A DNA stretch of 64,000 nt from Intestinimonas sp. (GCA_022653075.1 JALCSB010000012.1:1-64000); one strand, 5' to 3'; numbered from the stretch's first letter, positions 34,928 through 43,633 are shown. Translations and numbers: made by a program. Notes: generated by a model not told the origin, from the letters alone.

Positions 34928-36292
34928 TTATACATGGTAGGAATATGTATCCATTTCCCAGTCGGTAACCGACTTTTTATACTGTTCTACCTCATACATC
35001 TTCATTGAGCTGAACAGCTCGGTCAGCTCGGGGGAGAACTGCTTGGAGAACCACTCGTCGTTTTGCAGCTCATTCACGGCCCGGAACAGACTTCTCGGCA
35101 CGGTACCGCACTCGCCCTGCCGCACTTTGTCGTGGTACAGGTCGGTGATGATTTTTGCGGGAGGCTCAATTTTGTTCTTGATCCCATCCAATGCCGCAGC
35201 CAGGATTGCGCCCAGGCCGAGATAGGGATTGCAGGCTGCCGATGCGGCGCGGACCTCAAGCCGGGCCCCCTTGCCGCGTTCCCTGGGAATGCGAACGTAA
35301 GAGGTGCGGTTATCCATACCCCAGCCAAGATAGATGGGGGCGAAGGAATCCGGCTGATATCGCTTATAGCAGTTGACCGTGGGAGCCAGAAAAGCGGACA
35401 TGCCGCAGCCGTGCTTCAAAATGCCGCCGATCATGTAGCGCAGCGTGTCACTGATTCCATCCTCGCCGTTCTGGTCGTCACAGATGTTTTTTCCTGTCTC
35501 CAGATCGTTAAGGGACAGATGGAAGTGACAGCCGCTGCCGCCGCCCGCGCCTTTGGGCTTTGCCATAAAGGTGACCATCATGTCGTTCATCTCCGCGATA
35601 TCCTTGCACAGTTCCTTGAAGAGGGACGATTCATCGGCGGCACGGACCGCGCTGGCATGCTTCCAGTTGTACTCGTACTGGCCGGGGAAATACTCGTGGT
35701 TCATGAACAGCACATTATAGTCCATATGCTTGAAAGTATCCGTAATCTGATAAAGGAAGTTCTTGGGGTCGGTGCGCTCGTTGGCGGTATAGCAGTTGGA
35801 GTTCTGATTGGTATAGGGAACGTAGGCTCCATTTGCATCTTTTTTGTAAACGAAAAATTCCAGCTCGCACGCGGCAATGGGGTCATAGCCCATCTTAAAG
35901 TATTCATCCACGACTTGCTTTAAAAAACCGCGGGGCGAAACGCGCATGGGTGCGCCGTTGTAGTAGACGTCGCCCAACATGACCGCTGTCTTGTTGGCAA
36001 ACGGCAACGGTGTAAAGGTGGACGGGTCCGGAATCACCGTCATGTCGTTGCTGGTGGAAGGGAGATAGTCGGTGGAAAGAATGCTGTTGTCGTATTCCAT
36101 GCCCATGGAGGCGGCGCAGAATGCCACGCCGTCCTTGATTTCATCCAGCATCTCCACCGGCAGCAGCTTCCCGCGCTGAACGCCCAGCAGGTCGGTATAC
36201 TCCAGTCGGAGCATCTCGATGCCCTTGTCCTGAATCATTTTTTCGATCTCAGAAAAGGTTAAAATCTCCTGTTTTGTAAATTTGTCTTTCAA
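34928..36292 (-). CDS. Glutamine synthetase family ligase (possible gamma-glutamyl-amine synthetase)
   Basis: About 454 residues from TTG 36292 behind AGAGGAG; start uncertain. Family motifs are DGVAFCAASMGM, AACELEFFVY, GSGCHFHLSL, TVNCYKRYQPDSFAP and RTSYVRIPRERGKGARLEVR, so the ATP and glutamate sites appear intact. Relatives include GlnA, gamma-glutamylmethylamide synthetase (GmaS) and gamma-glutamylputrescine synthetase (PuuA). The neighbouring split glutamate-synthase and amine dehydrogenase genes favour an amine over ammonia as substrate. That remains inference. Confidence 0.85.
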   Translation of the reverse strand: MKDKFTKQEILTFSEIEKMIQDKGIEMLRLEYTDLLGVQRGKLLPVEMLDEIKDGVAFCAASMGMEYDNSILSTDYLPSTSNDMTVIPDPSTFTPLPFANKTAVMLGDVYYNGAPMRVSPRGFLKQVVDEYFKMGYDPIAACELEFFVYKKDANGAYVPYTNQNSNCYTANERTDPKNFLYQITDTFKHMDYNVLFMNHEYFPGQYEYNWKHASAVRAADESSLFKELCKDIAEMNDMMVTFMAKPKGAGGGSGCHFHLSLNDLETGKNICDDQNGEDGISDTLRYMIGGILKHGCGMSAFLAPTVNCYKRYQPDSFAPIYLGWGMDNRTSYVRIPRERGKGARLEVRAASAACNPYLGLGAILAAALDGIKNKIEPPAKIITDLYHDKVRQGECGTVPRSLFRAVNELQNDEWFSKQFSPELTELFSSMKMYEVEQYKKSVTDWEMDTYSYHV

Positions 36293-36308
36293 AGGGACCA
36301 CACTCCTC

Positions 36309-37733
36309 TCACGATTGCTCGGTTGCAGGGTTTGCATCATAGGTAACCAGTTCTTCGAAGGTTGTTTTGCCCGCGTTGATCACGGCCAGATCAACCGGTT
36401 TGAAAGGCTTCGCCTTCATCACCCCGCAGGTCCAAACGAAGGCATAGACCACAAGCAGGGCAAAAAGTACGCCGAAAATTTTGAAAATCAGGATACGGGT
36501 GTCACCGTCTGCAATGAACCAGATCATATAAATGTTGCCCAGGATGCCGACGATCTGCGGAATACCGGCAAAGGTCAGCTTCTTATTGCGGGGGGCGTTG
36601 GGATAGCGGTGACGCAGGACCAGAACCGAGGCATGGATAAGAATGTAAGTAACCAGCCAAAAACAGGAGGCGGCCAGGATGACGAAGGTGATGCCGCTTG
36701 TCATGGCAATGTTGGAAAGGAGCAGGGCGGCGTCCAGCACGCCCATGAGAATGAGGCCGTTTACGGCGGCGCCGTGATGGTTGGTTTTGGAGAGAACTTT
36801 GGGCATCATGCCCTCTTCCGCCATGCCCATGAGAATCTTGGACGTGGATACGTAGACGGTGTTCATAGTACTAACAGCGGCTAAAATGGTGACAAATCCC
36901 ATCCAGTACTTGCCGGGCGCACCAAAAAGATTTTCAGCAAAGGTCATATGGGGCGTCCCGCTGGGGTCCGCGGCCAGGACGCTGAGGTCGACATAGTTTG
37001 CCATGGCGTTACCGAGAACAGCCTGCACCACAAACAGAAGCACAAGCCCCAGCATCATGGCGAGGAGAACGTCCCGCTTGGGGTTTTTCATGTCTTTCGC
37101 CACGGGAATGACAAATTCAACGCCGATGTACAGCCAGAATGCCAGCGCCGACAGGCTCATGAGAGGGCCGAAGCCGGAGACGGCGGGGGCGGACTGCTGG
37201 GCGGCCGAAATCAAGGTGCCGGTACCCAGGCCCAGGGAGCCGAGTATGCCGAACAGGGCCATGGAGCCGATTAGCAGAATAACCACCAGGTTTTGGACCT
37301 TGGAAAAAACGTCGACGCCGAAGCAGTTGATGATAAAAAAGAACGCGAGAACCAGCATGGAAATAATCCTCGGATCAAGGCCGGGAAAGAACAGCTGGCA
37401 GAGCACCACGCCGCACATGGCCAGTTCTGCCGTGGAGGCGAGCACCATTGTGATAACGTATGCGGAGACGTTGCCGACAATGGAGGGTACCGGACCAAAA
37501 CTGGTCAACAAATACTGCCCAGTGCCGCCGTCCACGCCTGGCATCATCCGGTGCAGCTCACCGAAAGAAAGAGCAATAAACGAGTTGAGAATCATAACGA
37601 TGAACAGTGGAATGATGAATGCTTTGCCGGCAAGCCCGATGCCGGTTCCAAGTGAGACCAGACAACTGGTTGCAACAATCAGGCCAACGCATACAGCTAC
37701 ACCGCTGCCCAACCCCAGTTTTTTTCCCTTCAC
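36309..37733 (-). CDS. APC-superfamily amino acid/amine permease
   Basis: 474 residues from GTG 37733, 6 nt after GAGGTGG. About twelve hydrophobic helices; the first carries the APC-type start (GLGSGVAVCVGLIVATSCLVSLG), and a GELHRMMPGVDGGTGQYL loop follows helix 2. It is the first gene of the amine-type operon, so it probably imports the amine or amino acid the enzymes use. It may also be an exchanger. Confidence 0.9.
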   Translation of the reverse strand: MKGKKLGLGSGVAVCVGLIVATSCLVSLGTGIGLAGKAFIIPLFIVMILNSFIALSFGELHRMMPGVDGGTGQYLLTSFGPVPSIVGNVSAYVITMVLASTAELAMCGVVLCQLFFPGLDPRIISMLVLAFFFIINCFGVDVFSKVQNLVVILLIGSMALFGILGSLGLGTGTLISAAQQSAPAVSGFGPLMSLSALAFWLYIGVEFVIPVAKDMKNPKRDVLLAMMLGLVLLFVVQAVLGNAMANYVDLSVLAADPSGTPHMTFAENLFGAPGKYWMGFVTILAAVSTMNTVYVSTSKILMGMAEEGMMPKVLSKTNHHGAAVNGLILMGVLDAALLLSNIAMTSGITFVILAASCFWLVTYILIHASVLVLRHRYPNAPRNKKLTFAGIPQIVGILGNIYMIWFIADGDTRILIFKIFGVLFALLVVYAFVWTCGVMKAKPFKPVDLAVINAGKTTFEELVTYDANPATEQS

Positions 37734-37753
37734 AAAAAACCACCTCTTTTTCC

Positions 37754-37804
37754 AAAAATAAAAAAACAAAGGCAGCAGGGACCTTGTTGACGTCCTTGCT
37801 GCCT
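37754..37804 (-). terminator. Leader terminator (attenuator) upstream of the APC permease operon
   Basis: On the minus strand AGGCAGCAAGGAC pairs with GTCCCTGCTGCCT (one mismatch), followed by TTTGTTTTTTTATTTTT. It starts a few bases after the predicted transcription start and ends about 20 bp before the permease start. The operon would need regulated read-through. It shares a 14-nt tail with the leader at 14919-14967. Confidence 0.78.
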
Positions 37805-37816
37805 CATGTTGTAGTA

Positions 37817-37845
37817 AGTGTACCTCAGAACCAATTATATGTCAA
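37817..37845 (-). promoter_or_regulatory. Promoter of the APC permease/amine operon
   Basis: On the minus strand TTGACA (37845-37840), a 17-bp spacer and TACACT (37822-37817). Confidence 0.75.
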
Positions 37846-37903
37846 CATTTATTCTAGATAAAATTATTGGCAATTAATTGACCTGTTAAACCTATATAAA
37901 AAT

Positions 37904-37933
37904 ACTCTGCAAAGCACACACGCTTTGCAGAGT
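37904..37933 (-). terminator. Terminator after the HTH regulator gene
   Basis: ACTCTGCAAAGC and GCTTTGCAGAGT form a perfect 12-bp stem. On the minus strand it is followed by ATTTTTATA. It separates the regulator from the permease operon. Confidence 0.82.
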
Positions 37934-37945
37934 TCTTACAGATAA

Positions 37946-39415
37946 TCAGCCGCTCGCCACGTATTCCCGGAGGCGCCGTCTGACCCAATCCATATTTTTG
38001 TTTATAGGGGGGATGCGCCCGTACAGGTTTTGCAAGTAGGAGACATAGCCGCCGATATAGGTCGGCTCGGTGGAGTAGATGAGGTTATCATATTTACTGT
38101 CGTCCCAGATGATAACAAGCCGGCCTGCCTGAGCTACCACGGAGACGTCTTTTTCCTGTATGCCCATGTCCCGGAATGAGATGAGGTCGATTTCCATCTC
38201 CCCCCGTTCCACGGTATCGGATACGTATTGCAGCTGGCGCAGATACTGTTCCCGTGTTACGTAGATGGGCCGGCCGATAATACGGGAAAGCATCTTTGCC
38301 GTGTGTGTTTCCATCTGCAGGCGGGCCTCAATGGCGTCGATATCATACATCTGGATATACTTACAATGGTGCCGCATCTGGTGCCGTTTGGTTACGGTGC
38401 CAATACACCGTTCGATCTGCACCCGGTCTACGCCATTTTCCTCCAGAATCTCAGCCAGAAGCTCCGGCGGCATATTAATGTACGTCGGCACCCGGCAAAT
38501 CATATAGGTGGGGTCGAATACGCTCAGATTCTTTTTCATAAGATTCACGGTTTCCATATGCTCCGCCAGCCGCAGCTTGAAGAACACAGGCTTTGAGCGC
38601 GCGACGTAGTCCTCGACTCTGGCCTGATAATAGCTGAGCATGCGGTAATCCGTATAATGCGTATAGGTGAGCAGCTGGGGCTTCTGCTCAAAATAGTAGC
38701 CGACCAGCGCAAGTTTATCTCTGATACAGTAATAGTTGCCCTTTTCCGCGTCCGTGAAATTCCCGATGATATAATTTAAATCCACACCGTCGGCCATATA
38801 CATGTCCATCCACCGGCCCAAAACCTCGTAGGAGCGGTAGCTGTTCCCCAGAATATCAATAATGCGGACCCGATGTCCCCGCTTCACACAGGCAATGACA
38901 TAGTCGCTGGTGAGATGAAACCGCTCCCGTTCCGTTGTGCTCCAGTCGATATCACCAAAATCGCAGAGCGTGATCTGGGTTGGACGGGCGGAGAGGGCTG
39001 CCTTCCAAAACTGCTCCATGGAAAGCTTCCAGCCCTCCAAGTCGCCGGAATACACCCGCATCGCCGCCTGATAGTTCACCATATCCTCCCGGCCGGAGGT
39101 GTCGTCGATCGCCTGTATATTGCCCCTGCTGAGAAGATAACAGAGCCCCTCGACCTTTTCCCCGTACGAGAGAGCGGAAAAGCCGTCGATAACCAGGTTA
39201 AGCTGACGGTCCAACTCTTTTTGATGGAGTGAAAAGCGGTCGCTTAAAAAATATGCGGCGATAGCGCGGCAGGTCTCCGAATCGGCGGAAAGCTTGCGTT
39301 TTCCAGTGCGCCATTTGCTGACCGTGGTGGTGTCTGTATCAATTTCAACCGCAAGCTCTTTACCGCTTACCTGCAGCAAGTCCATGAAATAGGCAAGCAT
39401 GGTATCCCGTTTCAC
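37946..39415 (-). CDS. XRE-like helix-turn-helix regulator with a large unknown domain
   Basis: 489 residues. The N-terminal 65 residues look like a helix-turn-helix of the XRE type (LLQVSGKELAVEIDTDTTTVSKWRTGKRKL). The remaining 420 residues match no domain I know. They are rich in aromatic residues and include ITLCDFGDIDWSTTER and HRVRIIDILG. It sits directly upstream of the APC permease operon on the same strand but has its own terminator. It is a fair candidate for that operon's regulator. Confidence 0.75.
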   Translation of the reverse strand: MKRDTMLAYFMDLLQVSGKELAVEIDTDTTTVSKWRTGKRKLSADSETCRAIAAYFLSDRFSLHQKELDRQLNLVIDGFSALSYGEKVEGLCYLLSRGNIQAIDDTSGREDMVNYQAAMRVYSGDLEGWKLSMEQFWKAALSARPTQITLCDFGDIDWSTTERERFHLTSDYVIACVKRGHRVRIIDILGNSYRSYEVLGRWMDMYMADGVDLNYIIGNFTDAEKGNYYCIRDKLALVGYYFEQKPQLLTYTHYTDYRMLSYYQARVEDYVARSKPVFFKLRLAEHMETVNLMKKNLSVFDPTYMICRVPTYINMPPELLAEILEENGVDRVQIERCIGTVTKRHQMRHHCKYIQMYDIDAIEARLQMETHTAKMLSRIIGRPIYVTREQYLRQLQYVSDTVERGEMEIDLISFRDMGIQEKDVSVVAQAGRLVIIWDDSKYDNLIYSTEPTYIGGYVSYLQNLYGRIPPINKNMDWVRRRLREYVASG

Positions 39416-39557
39416 AGCATACGCCTCTCTTCCTCTGAGCGTGACTGCATGACCGCAGACCTCGCCGTGCTGACATAACTGCTTTCAGCCGGTTTGAAGC
39501 AGGGATGCGGCGGATGCCGCGCAAATAGAGCACAAAGCGGCTGATTCAGCAGACATT

Positions 39558-39585
39558 ATTATAGCATATTTTCTGCCGGCTTCAA
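39558..39585 (-). promoter_or_regulatory. Promoter of the HTH regulator gene
   Basis: On the minus strand TTGAAG, a 16-bp spacer and TATAAT. It is back to back with the plus-strand promoter at 39595-39622. Confidence 0.65.
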
Positions 39586-39594
39586 GGAATAGCC

Positions 39595-39622
39595 TTGAAA
39601 ATTGACGGCGATATGCTAAACT
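39595..39622 (+). promoter_or_regulatory. Promoter of the AIG2-like gene
   Basis: TTGAAA, a 16-bp spacer and TAAACT, about 20 bp before the AAGGAGG ribosome site. Confidence 0.5.
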
Positions 39623-39642
39623 CTAGAAAAGGAGGCGGCAGC

Positions 39643-40068
39643 ATGAATAATTTGTTTTCTTATGGTACTTTCCGCTCGGCGTATGTGCAGAAGCGGCTGT
39701 TTGGACGTGAAGTTCCGGCGAAACCCGCTGAGCTGACAGGGTATGGGGTCTACGCCGGTAAGGATGGCTATCATGGGCTGCTCCCCTGTGAAAGCGCCGC
39801 GGTAAGCGGTGCGCTTCTGGAACTCACGGACCGCAAATTAGACATCGCCGACGGCTGGGAGATCTGCCCGAAGCTCTACTACCGCCGGGAAATGGAACTC
39901 TGCGTGGGCGGCGTGCCTGTCCCGGCCTGGGTCTATTTCCGCACAGATCCCGATGCGCTGAGCGGGAGGATTGAGGACGGCAATCTTCTCTTCACTTTAC
40001 CTCAGACGCAGCTTGACCGTGAGCTCGATGAATATATCGAGGAACTGAAACAGAAGGGGCTTTTGTAA
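39643..40068 (+). CDS. Gamma-glutamylcyclotransferase-like (AIG2) protein
   Basis: 141 residues from the ATG after AAGGAGGCGGCAGC. The fold's substrate loop FSYGTFRSAYVQKRLFG is at the start, and the likely catalytic Glu is in IADGWEICPKLYYRR. Members cyclise gamma-glutamyl amino acids or amines to 5-oxoproline, freeing the amine. The gene is near, but divergent from, the operon with a putative gamma-glutamyl-amine ligase. A functional link is possible but not shown. Confidence 0.82.
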   Translation: MNNLFSYGTFRSAYVQKRLFGREVPAKPAELTGYGVYAGKDGYHGLLPCESAAVSGALLELTDRKLDIADGWEICPKLYYRREMELCVGGVPVPAWVYFRTDPDALSGRIEDGNLLFTLPQTQLDRELDEYIEELKQKGLL

Positions 40069-40084
40069 CGCTGTGAACAAAAGA

Positions 40085-40122
40085 CGGCATGCCGGAACGC
40101 TACCTGGCATGCCGCCCTTTTT
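40085..40122 (+). terminator. Terminator after the AIG2-like gene
   Basis: CGGCATGCC and GGCATGCCG pair around GGAACGCTACCT and are followed by CCCTTTTTT. Confidence 0.8.
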
Positions 40123-40135
40123 TAGCCCAAAGAGG

Positions 40136-40163
40136 TTGACATTTCATTATACAAAGGTATAAT
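40136..40163 (+). promoter_or_regulatory. Promoter of the blaI-blaR1-like pair
   Basis: TTGACA (40136-40141), a 16-bp spacer and TATAAT (40158-40163). The -10 box lies inside the first operator copy, so repressor binding would block polymerase. Confidence 0.85.
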
Positions 40164-40185
40164 ATATATTATACGATCGTATAAT
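40146..40185. promoter_or_regulatory. Two BlaI-type operators
   Basis: ATTATAC-AAAG-GTATAAT (40146-40163) and ATTATAC-GATC-GTATAAT (40168-40185) share perfect 7-bp arms and a 4-bp spacer. Their centres are 22 bp apart, two helical turns. They overlap the -10 box and the likely start site, so the repressor gene downstream is probably autoregulated. Confidence 0.85.
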
Positions 40186-40203
40186 ACAGGAGGGCTTTAT
40201 TAG

Positions 40204-40590
40204 ATGGGGGAAAAAATCAAACGGCTGGGAGACGCGGAACTGGAGATTATGCAGGCGGTGTGGGCGGCTGATGGGCCGGTGAACTCCACACAGATTCGGG
40301 CCGCACTGGAGGGAAAGCGGGATTGGGCACTTGCCACGCTTATAACCGTGCTGAACCGCTTGTGTGAAAAGGGGTTCCTGCTTTGCAAAAAACAAGGGCG
40401 CAATAATTTATACCGTGCGAAAATGGACGAGCGGACCTACCGGCAGAGAGAGGGGCGCACGATTTTGGAGAAACTGTATGGCAATTCCGTGACAGGGCTG
40501 GTTGCCTCTTTATACGACGGTAAATCCATCGGCGATCGGGACATGGCAGAGCTCAAAAAGTTTCTGGATGAATGGGAGGAGAAACGATGA
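40204..40590 (+). CDS. BlaI/MecI-family transcriptional repressor
   Basis: 128 residues, ATG after GGAGGGC with some distance. The winged helix is clear: DAELEIMQAVWAADGPVNSTQI and LATLITVLNRLCEKGFL, ending in the helical dimerisation part. It should repress its own operon through the two ATTATAC-N4-GTATAAT sites. The next gene, overlapping by 4 nt, encodes the sensor protease. Confidence 0.93.
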   Translation: MGEKIKRLGDAELEIMQAVWAADGPVNSTQIRAALEGKRDWALATLITVLNRLCEKGFLLCKKQGRNNLYRAKMDERTYRQREGRTILEKLYGNSVTGLVASLYDGKSIGDRDMAELKKFLDEWEEKR

Positions 40591-43361
40591 ATTCCCTGTT
40601 TTTAAATCTCCTGCGGACCTCTCTGGTGGTTGGATCGCTGGCACTGGTGCTGAGCTTCGCATCTCCGCTTTGGAACCGGAGCTATAGAGCGCTTTGGAAA
40701 AAGCGGCTGTGGTGTCTGCTGGCGGGGATCCTGCTGTTCGGGACATTTGTAACGCTGCCGGAGGGTACGGTAAGGGCGGTTATCACGGTACCGGAGCGGC
40801 GGGTGCAGGTGGTTCAGAACGAGACCGGCGGCTCACGGATACAGGTGGTTTCCTCCAATGCCGCAGACGTTGTGCAAAGCGCCCCGCCGGATTTGCAGGC
40901 GGTCTCCCAGAAGATATCCACGGGGTCGAATATCCGGCGTTCCGTGGATTTGATGACGGCTGCGGAGCTTATCTGGGCCACTGGCACGGCGGTGTTTTTT
41001 CTCTGGCTGGCGGTGGGAGAGTATTTGTTTCACCGCCGGGTGCGCCGCTGGGCAAAGCCTGTGCGCAGCGGGACCCTGCGGGCGCTCTACCGGGAAGTCT
41101 GTGCGAATACACATAAGGCGCATGTTCCGGAGCTGCTGATCTGCCCACAGGTGGACAGTCCCATGCTGGTGGGACTGTTTAAGACAAAACTGCTGCTGCC
41201 CACGGAGGATGGTACCGGGGCCGAGATGTCCTTTATTCTGCGGCATGAGCTGGCGCACTGGCAGAACCGTGATCTGTGGTGGAAGCTTCTTATACTGAGC
41301 GCCAATGCGGTCCACTGGTTTAACCCGGCGGTATGGCTGCTTCGCCGGGAGGCAAACCGGGATATCGAGCGCGCCTGTGACGAGCGGGTGATGAGATATG
41401 CGGATACCGCGGAGCGCCGGACATACAGCGAGGTACTGCTGGCCGCCGTAAAGAAGGGGACTCAACCGGCGCTGTCCACCTGTTTTTACGGCGGGGTGGA
41501 CGTGATGCGGGAGCGGCTGCGGAACATTCTCACCGGAAATAAGCGCCAGGGCGTGGCATTGGCAACGGCCTGTGCGTTGATGGCCGTTTGCGCAGTGCCG
41601 CTGGTGGCTTGTACACAGAAGAACGCGGCGGAAGAGGCGGACGGCGCGGTACCGGAGGCAGTACAAACCATGGCGGAAGAGTATGTACAGGATGCCGTCC
41701 GCTATGTGGAGGCGCAGAATGAATGGGACAGTTCCGCCAATGCGGAGCTGGAAACAAAGATTCAGATCACGGACAGCGAAATCACAAAGCTGGAAAAAAT
41801 AGGTCAGGCGGTCTCGCCGGACGGCAGCGGCGACGCGGAGGCGTGGGCGCTCAGCTACCGCCTGAAGCTAAAAAATCCGGACAAAGTGATACTGGCCGGT
41901 GATCGTATCGTGGAGGACGGCTGGCTGACTCTGAATGAAAATTCCTATAACCAGCCAATACTGGGTGTCTGGCGGGATAAAGATGGAACATACGAAAAGC
42001 TCGCCACGGATATTGCCGGCGGAATCTGCGAGACCACATTTGGCAGCTGCGATTTTTACACGGCGGAGCTGCTTCGGCAGTATAACGGCCTGCGGCCGGA
42101 CCGTGTGAACTTCCCTGCTAACGGCGATACCGATGACGGCGGGACAACGTATGTACTAAAAACGGCGGACCGGGAACATGATTCGAAGCCCGATGCCGGC
42201 TGGAGTATTTATGTGCCGGAAAACTGGAAACAGGAGGCCCTGCGGATGGGGAACGGCGTGACGACCCCGAGGGAATGCGTCCGCTTCTGGCACGCACCGG
42301 AAGAGCAGCGGCTGGCCGTTATGATTTACTTCTTTGACGGGATGACCTCTGAAAATATGGACCGGCTGAAAACGATCCTCACCGCTGCGGCGGCGGACGG
42401 GGACTTTGGGGACGCGCTGACGGATTATGACAGTGGGGAGAGCAATTTGGATACCTCCAGCGGCCTTGTGGGCGTGCGCACGGGGCTTACCACCGGCGGC
42501 GATGTACTCAGGGCCTACGCTGTGGACGCCGCCGGTGGCTGCTGGGCCGTGGTAACCAGGTGCCCGGATGCGGAGCGGGATACCATGGAGGGATGGCTGT
42601 GGGATGCGTTTGCTACCTTCTGCGCGAATCAAACGGCGTGGCATACCGACACGCAGACAGATTCCGCGCTGGATGCGGCGGTGGCGGACGCTATCCTGTC
42701 AGGGAATCAAAGCTCCTATTTGGAAGGCGAATGCCAGGGGGAGGGGCATTTCATTCTCGACAGCAAAACGGAGGGGGCAACCGTCACCGCCTACACGCTC
42801 ACCATGTACGGAAACTACGGATTCCAGGACGGAAACTTTGTGACCATCAGCGGCACCGGAGTGATTCCCGTGGTTATGACATTCAAGGTGGACGAAACCG
42901 GTACCTACTCCCTGACAGACTATCAAGAGCCCCAGGATGGGAGCGGATACAGCGATTCCATCCGAAAAATGTTCCCGGAAGCCCTACAGGGGCAGTGCCT
43001 GAACGTAAGCGACGATGTAAGCGGCTTGCTACAGGCACAGAAGCAGACATACGCGGAGCGCTACCTCAAATCCATGGGCCGGGAGGCAGTTATTGGGGAG
43101 TATGGGGAGTTTAAACATCCGCTGCTGACCGACCGGGGCGTATCGGTGGCGGTGTCCAATGCAATGAGCCGCAATTCGGACTATCCATATTGGATCGGAA
43201 ATCTTGAACGAATCGAGGACGGTGTTCGATATGTCTATCAGATGGATTATGATTCAGAGCAGCATCAGATTATTTACACCAAATCGGAGTATGACACGGG
43301 AAAGGCGGTAAAAAGGACCGTGTTTGACTCGACAAATGGAAGGGAGATTGTAGATCCGTAA
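40587..43361 (+). CDS. BlaR1/MecR1-like M56 metallopeptidase with a very large extracellular region
   Basis: 924 residues from ATG 40587 behind GAGGAG. Membrane helices lie near 10-27, 42-57 and 130-147. The zinc site HELAH is at 220-224 with the third ligand in ERACDERVM; the last helix ends at VACTQ. The remaining 570 or so residues lie outside the cell. They lack a penicillin-binding transpeptidase domain (no SxxK...KTG pattern seen) and hold two or more lipoprotein-like mixed domains. It is longer than MecR1 (about 585). It probably senses something other than a beta-lactam and then cleaves BlaI. Confidence 0.88.
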   Translation: MNSLFLNLLRTSLVVGSLALVLSFASPLWNRSYRALWKKRLWCLLAGILLFGTFVTLPEGTVRAVITVPERRVQVVQNETGGSRIQVVSSNAADVVQSAPPDLQAVSQKISTGSNIRRSVDLMTAAELIWATGTAVFFLWLAVGEYLFHRRVRRWAKPVRSGTLRALYREVCANTHKAHVPELLICPQVDSPMLVGLFKTKLLLPTEDGTGAEMSFILRHELAHWQNRDLWWKLLILSANAVHWFNPAVWLLRREANRDIERACDERVMRYADTAERRTYSEVLLAAVKKGTQPALSTCFYGGVDVMRERLRNILTGNKRQGVALATACALMAVCAVPLVACTQKNAAEEADGAVPEAVQTMAEEYVQDAVRYVEAQNEWDSSANAELETKIQITDSEITKLEKIGQAVSPDGSGDAEAWALSYRLKLKNPDKVILAGDRIVEDGWLTLNENSYNQPILGVWRDKDGTYEKLATDIAGGICETTFGSCDFYTAELLRQYNGLRPDRVNFPANGDTDDGGTTYVLKTADREHDSKPDAGWSIYVPENWKQEALRMGNGVTTPRECVRFWHAPEEQRLAVMIYFFDGMTSENMDRLKTILTAAAADGDFGDALTDYDSGESNLDTSSGLVGVRTGLTTGGDVLRAYAVDAAGGCWAVVTRCPDAERDTMEGWLWDAFATFCANQTAWHTDTQTDSALDAAVADAILSGNQSSYLEGECQGEGHFILDSKTEGATVTAYTLTMYGNYGFQDGNFVTISGTGVIPVVMTFKVDETGTYSLTDYQEPQDGSGYSDSIRKMFPEALQGQCLNVSDDVSGLLQAQKQTYAERYLKSMGREAVIGEYGEFKHPLLTDRGVSVAVSNAMSRNSDYPYWIGNLERIEDGVRYVYQMDYDSEQHQIIYTKSEYDTGKAVKRTVFDSTNGREIVDP

Positions 43362-43539
43362 GAAAATCCACGGCTGGCCCCCATTGCAGGGCCTCCGGCT
43401 GATACCGTTTGCTGCCATTTTGCAACAGCTCTGTTCCGAACAGACGACGAGTTTACTGGCGACGCGGGACGGCGGACAGACGTGGAACTGGGAGCAGAGC
43501 CGCTGCGCCCGCCTTGAGATAGGAGCATCATAGCGGCAG
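43362..43539 (+). other. Possible gene fragment before the terminator
   Basis: In one plus-strand frame the stretch reads on to a stop at 43531-43533, ending with SLLATRDGGQTWNWEQ and RCARLEIGAS. The TRDGGQTW part looks like a protein tail, yet there is no start codon or ribosome site. It may be a C-terminal remnant of a deleted gene. Not recognised. Confidence 0.3.
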
Positions 43540-43585
43540 GGACAAGGCCGCAGATTAATAAATCTGCGGCCTTGTCCTAATTTTC
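43540..43585. terminator. Bidirectional terminator between blaR1-like and ABC-F genes
   Basis: A perfect 17-bp stem, GGACAAGGCCGCAGATT with its complement around AATA, with T-rich flanks on the plus side. It serves the converging genes. Confidence 0.85.
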
Positions 43586-43633
43586 TTATATTATATTTGT
43601 ATATTTTTAAGCTATAGGGTCTGATTATGCGCG

